A DNA stretch of 7,830 nt, taken from the NCBI GenBank assembly GCA_019912905.1, contig JAIOHO010000891.1:1-7830 (forward strand). The letters are read 5' to 3'. Positions 4,607-7,830 of the stretch are shown here, in pieces (positions within the stretch are counted from its first letter, which is position 1; every line of letters begins with the position of its first letter). The stretch comes from Anaerolineae bacterium (GTDB lineage Bacteria > Chloroflexota > Anaerolineae > Aggregatilineales > Phototrophicaceae). The notes below the pieces were generated by a model. That model saw only the letters and a list, made by a program, of their open reading frames with translations. It was not told the origin of the DNA and ran no database searches. The translations under genes and the position numbers were made by a program.

Positions 4607-5845
4607 CTAATCCGTCACCGCCGCAAACAGGCACTTGAGATATTCGCCTTCGGGGAAGCCGATGGGGTGATCGAGGGCGTGGCCGCTGCGTTTGATCTCG
4701 ATGCACGGCCTTCCCGCCGCGCTGGTCGCTCGCAGCACCGTACTGAAAAAGGCGTCCGGCGTCACCCGGCTGGAGCAGGAGGCCATCACCAGGATGCCGC
4801 GCTCGGCCAGCACGTTCAGTGCCAGCCCGGTCAGCCGTGTATAGGCCGCCAGCGCCCGTTCGACCTCCGCCGCGTTCTTGGCAAAGGCGGGGGGATCGAC
4901 GATGACCAGGTCATAGCGCTGCCCGTCGGCGTACAGACGTTCGAGGCCGTCGAAGGCATCTTCGGCCAGCGTCAAATGCCGGGCCGCCGCGACGAGAGTA
5001 TCAGCCTGATTGAGCGCAAAATTGGCGGCTGCCGCTGCGAGCGCCGGGGCGCTGGAATCCAGGCTGGTGACGTCGGTCGCGCCACCCGACGCCGCGTACA
5101 CCGAGAATCCGCCGCTGTAGGCGAAGACATCCAGCACGCGCCGCCCGGACGTGATCTTGCGCACGAAGGCCCGGTTGTCGCGCTGGTCGAAGAAAAAGCC
5201 AGTCTTGTGGCCGTGAGCGGCGTCCGCCGCAAAGCGCAGCCCATTCTCCTGAAAAATCACAGATTCCTCCGGCGCTTCCCCAATCAGCGTCTGACCGTCT
5301 TGCAGGCCCAGCGGTAGGGTGGCCGCCTCCATGTTGCGGCTCAGGCGCAGGATGAGCGCGTCGAACGGCTGGATTGCTTGCAGCCCGGCAATGACATCGC
5401 GCAGGTGCGGCAGCCACGCCGCCGTGTACAGCTTGAGCACCAGCGTATCGGCATAACGGTCGATGATCAGGCCGGGCAGACCGTCGTTTTCGCCATGCAC
5501 CAGCCGGTAGCCGGTGGTTTGCTGGTCGATCAGCGGCTGACGAATGGCGGCGGCGGCGCGCAGTCGTTCGGCGAACCAATCCGCATTAATGGCCGCCTGC
5601 TGCCAGTGCTGCAAGATGCGCACGCGAATCGGGGAATCCGGGTCATACAGCCCAACGGCCAGAAAGCGCCGCTTCTGGTCGAAAATCACCGCCAGGTCGC
5701 CGGGCTGACCGTCATGGCTCTGCTTGCGGATGGCCTGGTCGAATAACCAGGGATGGCCGCTGCGCAGGGCGCGTTCGGCGGCAGGCTGCACATGCACGGC
5801 GATGCGGCGTTCCGAGGGTTGAGGAAGGGAATCGAAGTCGATCAT
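4607..5845 (-). CDS. rlmI: Class I rRNA large subunit methyltransferase, RlmI family (23S rRNA m5C)
   Basis: The 412-residue enzyme is close to E. coli RlmI in length and layout. RlmI transfers a methyl group from S-adenosylmethionine to C5 of cytosine 1962 in 23S rRNA, acting on ribosomal RNA in the cytosol. Residues 13-80 form the PUA RNA-binding domain (HPWLFDQAIR, GDLAVIFDQKRRFLAVGLYD). The linker carries the family signatures HGENDGLPGLIIDRY (117-131) and HGHKTGFFFDQRDNR (211-225). The Rossmann methyltransferase follows: SAM loop VLDVFAYSGGFS (237-248), acidic D263 at the end of the next strand, the motif IV VDPPAF (316-321), and MASCSS (354-359), whose Cys357 is the likely catalytic nucleophile. 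The ATG at 5845 follows TACAAT by only 6 bases, suggesting leaderless translation. The Nudix gene ends 66 bases upstream on the same strand. The exact nucleotide target in this organism is inferred from the family. Confidence 0.93.
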   Translation of the reverse strand: MIDFDSLPQPSERRIAVHVQPAAERALRSGHPWLFDQAIRKQSHDGQPGDLAVIFDQKRRFLAVGLYDPDSPIRVRILQHWQQAAINADWFAERLRAAAAIRQPLIDQQTTGYRLVHGENDGLPGLIIDRYADTLVLKLYTAAWLPHLRDVIAGLQAIQPFDALILRLSRNMEAATLPLGLQDGQTLIGEAPEESVIFQENGLRFAADAAHGHKTGFFFDQRDNRAFVRKITSGRRVLDVFAYSGGFSVYAASGGATDVTSLDSSAPALAAAAANFALNQADTLVAAARHLTLAEDAFDGLERLYADGQRYDLVIVDPPAFAKNAAEVERALAAYTRLTGLALNVLAERGILVMASCSSRVTPDAFFSTVLRATSAAGRPCIEIKRSGHALDHPIGFPEGEYLKCLFAAVTD

Positions 5846-5851
5846 GCGCCC

Positions 5852-5880
5852 ATTGTAGGCGCTTCCGCCTGCGCTGACGA
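5852..5880 (-). promoter_or_regulatory. Predicted leaderless promoter of rlmI
   Basis: On the minus strand, TCGTCA (5880-5875), a 17-base spacer and TACAAT (5857-5852) are followed by 6 bases and the ATG at 5845. The expected first transcribed base is the start codon itself, and no Shine-Dalgarno is present. The geometry is the same as at the AraC-type gene. Confidence 0.55.
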
Positions 5881-5911
5881 GGTTGGGTCTGCGTGAACTG
5901 TCGCCGCAGCC

Positions 5912-6454
5912 TCAGCGGTCGATGCGCAGCAGCGCCAGCGCGACCCCCGCCGCCCAGGGCAGCACCTTGAACGCGCCTTCGTGCAGCGCCTGCTCGACCG
6001 CCTCACGCTTGAGCCGCAGAAACTCCTGTTCTTCGAGGTCGTCCGCGTCCGGTTCGGTGATTTTGCGCGCGCCGGTCGCCAGGTACAGGTGCGCCGTCCC
6101 CGCGCCGCGATTGCCATCGACCGCATACTGGCCGAGTGAGGTCCAGTCCGCCGCCTCATAACCGGTTTCTTCCCGCAGTTCGCGCTGCGCCGCCGCCAGC
6201 GGATTCTCGCCCGCTTCCAGATAGCCGCCGACCGGCGCGAGACACTCGCCATCGACGGCGTACTTCGTCTGGCGAAAAGCCAGGAAATCGCCGGAGTCGG
6301 TCACGGCAATGACGATGACGAAATCGGGTGTCACCAGCCAGGGCCAATCGGGAATCACGCGGCCATCCGGCAGTTCGACTTCATGGACTTCGACGGTGAG
6401 GAATTTGCTGTGATGGAGCAGGGTCTTGCGGGTGCGGGTTTTCCAGGGCTGCAT
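5912..6454 (-). CDS. Nudix hydrolase, ADP-ribose pyrophosphatase-like
   Basis: This 180-residue enzyme carries a perfect Nudix box, GYLEAGENPLAAAQREL plus REETGY (77-99): G-x5-E-x7-RELREETGY. The glutamates E92, E95 and E96 bind the divalent metal for hydrolysis of a nucleoside diphosphate linked to another moiety. The flanking layout, with ELPDGRVIPDWPWLVTPDFV near the start and a GG just before the box, is like ADP-ribose or nucleotide-sugar pyrophosphatases; the real substrate is not certain. It is cytosolic, with no signal peptide. The frame is open upstream to 6646, but that extension is Arg/Pro-rich, overlaps the divergent priA start and lacks family similarity, so I start at ATG 6454; AAGGA lies 11 bases upstream, a little far. 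It is head to head with priA (71 bases apart) and upstream of rlmI on the same strand. Confidence 0.92.
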   Translation of the reverse strand: MQPWKTRTRKTLLHHSKFLTVEVHEVELPDGRVIPDWPWLVTPDFVIVIAVTDSGDFLAFRQTKYAVDGECLAPVGGYLEAGENPLAAAQRELREETGYEAADWTSLGQYAVDGNRGAGTAHLYLATGARKITEPDADDLEEQEFLRLKREAVEQALHEGAFKVLPWAAGVALALLRIDR

Positions 6455-6510
6455 GCGAGTCGCTGTCCTTCCAGGTGCGGACCAAACAATAGATGAATGC
6501 GCCAGCTTCC

Positions 6511-6525
6511 TATACAATAGCTCAT
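6511..6525 (+). promoter_or_regulatory. Predicted leaderless promoter of priA
   Basis: TATACAAT (6511-6518) contains the same TACAAT hexamer seen before rlmI and ends 7 bases before the ATG at 6526. Transcription would start on or next to the start codon, and no Shine-Dalgarno is visible. The -35 at 6490-6495 (TAGATG) is poor. Confidence 0.45.
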
Positions 6526-7830
6526 ATGTACGCCGAAATTGCCTTGAATGTGCCGGTGCGCGGCACCTTTCACTATCATATCCCGGATGATCTGGCCGGG
6601 CAGGTTGAAATCGGCCATCTGGTGCAGGTCGCCTTTCGCACGGCACAGCAGCATGGCATCGTCATCGACCTGCCCACCGAGAGCGACATCCCGCAGACCA
6701 AACCGGTGCTGGCGGTGCTCGACCCGCGCCCGGTGGTCACGCCGGAGCAGATCGCCATCGCCCGCTGGATCAGCCAGCATAACCTGATGGCGCTTGGCTC
6801 GTGTCTGTGGCTGTTTCTGCCGCCGGGCCTTACCGGGCGGCGCGACGTGCAGGTCACCCTGCTGACGGAGGACGTCGATCACCTGACCGAACTGGAAACC
6901 CAGGTCCTCGCCCTCCTCCAGCGGCGCGGCCCCCTGACCGGACATCAGCTCAACCTGGCACTGCCCGGCAAAGACTGGCGCTCGGCGGTCGATGGGCTGG
7001 CGAAAGCCGCAATCGTGCACAAGGCCAATATTCTGACGGCCCCGCGCGCCCGGCCCAAACTGGTGAAGACGGCAGCCCTGGCGATCCACCCGCATCAGAT
7101 CGACCACGTGGCCCGCCACCTGGGACGCTCCAGCAAACAGGCCGACCTGCTGGAGGTCATCGCCGCCGCCGGGGAAGATGGCCTGCCGGTCGAGCGCGCC
7201 CTGCGCATTGCCGAGACGACCCGCGATACCCTCAAGAAGCTGGAAGCTGGCGGGTCGGTGGCGACCAATCAGGACGAGCGCGACGTAGATGAGCCGCTGC
7301 GCGTCTGGCTGATTCTGCCGCGCGAGGCGGTCGATGAAAACCTGATCGCGCTGCGCAAAGGCGAGCGCCTGCATCATATCCTGCGGGTGCTGGCGCGCGA
7401 GAACGAAGCCCTGGATTTGAGCTGGCTGTATGCGCAGACCGATGCGAAACTGGCGGACCTCAAGCGGCTGGAAGACGAAGGGCTGGTGCTGCTGGGCGAG
7501 AGCGAAAGCTGGCGCGATTCGCTGGCCCAGCGCGAGTTCGTCCCCAGCCTCGCGCCGCCCCTCACCCCGGAACAGCAGCTCGTCTGGGATGTGCTGGAGG
7601 CGCGGCTCAAGGTATGGGATTGGGAGAATGAGGCACCTCACCCCCCAACCCCCTCTCCAACTGTGGCGAGGGGGAGCCAGGAAGATCCGCCGTTTACCCC
7701 TCTCCATCAATGGAGAGAAGACAGGGGTGAGGTGTCTTTGTTTGGAAACAGTCCCCCCGAACTCTGGTGGAAACTTAAACCTTTAGCGCGACAAATGCGC
7801 CATACACCGACACCTGCTGAGGACTATTTC
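6526..7830 (+). CDS. priA: Primosomal protein N' (PriA) N-terminal part, interrupted in frame by a DUF559 insertion
   Basis: The 435 visible codons are open at the right edge. PriA is the helicase that reloads the replisome at stalled forks. Residues 1-100 match the 3'-end DNA-binding domain (YAEIALNVPVRGTFHYHIP, GHLVQVAFR, GIVIDL, VLAVLDPRPVVT, ISQHNLMALGSCLWLFLPPG). Residues about 115-340 contain winged-helix-like segments (TGHQLNLALPGKDWRSAVDGL and ADLKRLEDEGLVLLGE). SLAPPLTPEQQLVWDVLEAR (341-360) is the beginning of the helicase core. In normal PriA the Walker A motif (GVTGSGKT) follows within about 20 residues. Here it does not: a Pro-rich repeat-encoded stretch (about 370-404) leads into NSPPELWWKLKPLARQMR and HTPTPAEDYF (408-435), which is the start of a DUF559 endonuclease-like domain. 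The helicase and zinc region would have to follow beyond the window. The gene is either an inserted but working PriA or a disrupted copy. Start ATG 6526 agrees with the family N-terminus. Confidence 0.85.
   Translation, partial: MYAEIALNVPVRGTFHYHIPDDLAGQVEIGHLVQVAFRTAQQHGIVIDLPTESDIPQTKPVLAVLDPRPVVTPEQIAIARWISQHNLMALGSCLWLFLPPGLTGRRDVQVTLLTEDVDHLTELETQVLALLQRRGPLTGHQLNLALPGKDWRSAVDGLAKAAIVHKANILTAPRARPKLVKTAALAIHPHQIDHVARHLGRSSKQADLLEVIAAAGEDGLPVERALRIAETTRDTLKKLEAGGSVATNQDERDVDEPLRVWLILPREAVDENLIALRKGERLHHILRVLARENEALDLSWLYAQTDAKLADLKRLEDEGLVLLGESESWRDSLAQREFVPSLAPPLTPEQQLVWDVLEARLKVWDWENEAPHPPTPSPTVARGSQEDPPFTPLHQWREDRGEVSLFGNSPPELWWKLKPLARQMRHTPTPAEDYF
7634..7734. mobile_element. 101-bp three-stem palindromic repeat inserted in priA
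   Basis: CACCTCACCCC (7634-7644) and GGGGTGAGGTG (7724-7734) are perfect 11-bp terminal inverted repeats. Between them lie two hairpins: CCCCCTC/GAGGGGG (7649-7655 with 7668-7674) and CTCTCCA/TGGAGAG (7700-7706 with 7711-7717, loop TCAA). Single-stranded it would fold as a three-way junction. The arms resemble the CCCCTCTCC/GGAGAGGGG small palindromic repeats scattered in many bacterial genomes. It has no stop codon in the priA frame and encodes Pro/Arg/Glu-rich residues. Clear target-site duplications are not seen. Confidence 0.75.
7735..7830 (+). other. Start of DUF559 (Vsr/PD-(D/E)XK-like endonuclease) domain within priA
   Basis: After the palindromic element the reading frame continues SLFGNSPPELWWKLKPLA and RQMRHTPTPAEDYF. 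The pattern 'LkplARqmRhtpTPAEd.lW' is the characteristic N-terminus of DUF559 domains, which have an endonuclease-like fold and often lie next to such palindromic repeats. Its catalytic residues would lie past the window edge. Codons here (CTT, TTA, CGA, ACA, AGT) are AT-richer than in the preceding priA part, supporting a separate origin. Confidence 0.7.

Noticed and set aside
4433..5317. Plus-strand open frame of 294 codons opposite rlmI
   Set aside because: It is antisense to conserved RlmI motifs, has low-complexity Arg/Gly composition, and its beginning crosses the intrinsic terminator of the upstream cassette.
5842..6252. Minus-strand frame of 136 codons overlapping the Nudix gene
   Set aside because: It is Arg/Ser-rich and out of frame with the perfect Nudix box on the same strand.
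6455..6646. N-terminal extension of the Nudix protein (64 codons)
   Set aside because: It would overlap the priA promoter and coding start, and it is Arg/Pro-rich without Nudix similarity; ATG 6454 gives a normal-length enzyme.
6355..7710. Long minus-strand open frame (about 450 codons) opposite priA and the Nudix start
   Set aside because: Its translation is Gln/Arg/His-rich without recognisable domains, and it lies antisense to clear PriA sequence. Long antisense frames are expected in GC-rich DNA.

Overview
The window looks like a GC-rich bacterial chromosome, most likely a Chloroflexota (Anaerolineae-like) genome or metagenome contig. This is inference. It rests on GC-rich genes with loose spacing, several genes with a -10 hexamer only 5-7 bases before the start codon, clutter from short palindromic and heptamer repeats, and the style of the DUF559 insertion at the right end. 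No rRNA, tRNA, CRISPR array or transposase is visible.

Left part (1-2185): a phytanoyl-CoA dioxygenase (PhyH) family gene, cut by the left edge, is transcribed leftward and divergently from an AraC-family regulator with a cupin sensor domain. The pair shares a 117-base promoter region and probably forms a regulator/target unit. A small cytosolic protein of PsbP/DcrB-like appearance faces the regulator tail to tail, 3 bases away. Next, after a 220-base gap holding a degenerate heptamer repeat, comes an MFS transporter (2406-3620) with an extended -10 promoter.

Middle part (3621-4606): a visibly AT-richer islet. I counted 25 G/C in 4021-4080 against 39 G/C in 7201-7260. It has its own sigma70-type promoter, three GTAC cores spaced exactly 11 bp over the transcription start, a 23-codon ORF behind a near-perfect Shine-Dalgarno, a ribbon-helix-helix (RHH) protein, a 92-residue protein with one C-terminal membrane helix, and a strong intrinsic terminator. 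The RHH frame has a second, better-placed ATG upstream that is separated from the usable GTG by an in-frame TAG. The islet relies on Shine-Dalgarno initiation while its neighbours look leaderless, which fits a transferred cassette. I do not recognise the cassette as a described system.

Right part (4607-7830): a Nudix hydrolase and an RlmI-type 23S rRNA m5C methyltransferase lie on the minus strand, and the primosomal helicase gene priA diverges rightward. priA is the most striking gene. After its N-terminal DNA-binding domains and the first helicase motif it is interrupted, still in frame, by a 101-base three-stem palindromic element. This runs straight into the beginning of a DUF559 (Vsr/PD-(D/E)XK-like endonuclease) domain. 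The window ends inside this insertion, so whether the helicase resumes downstream cannot be seen.
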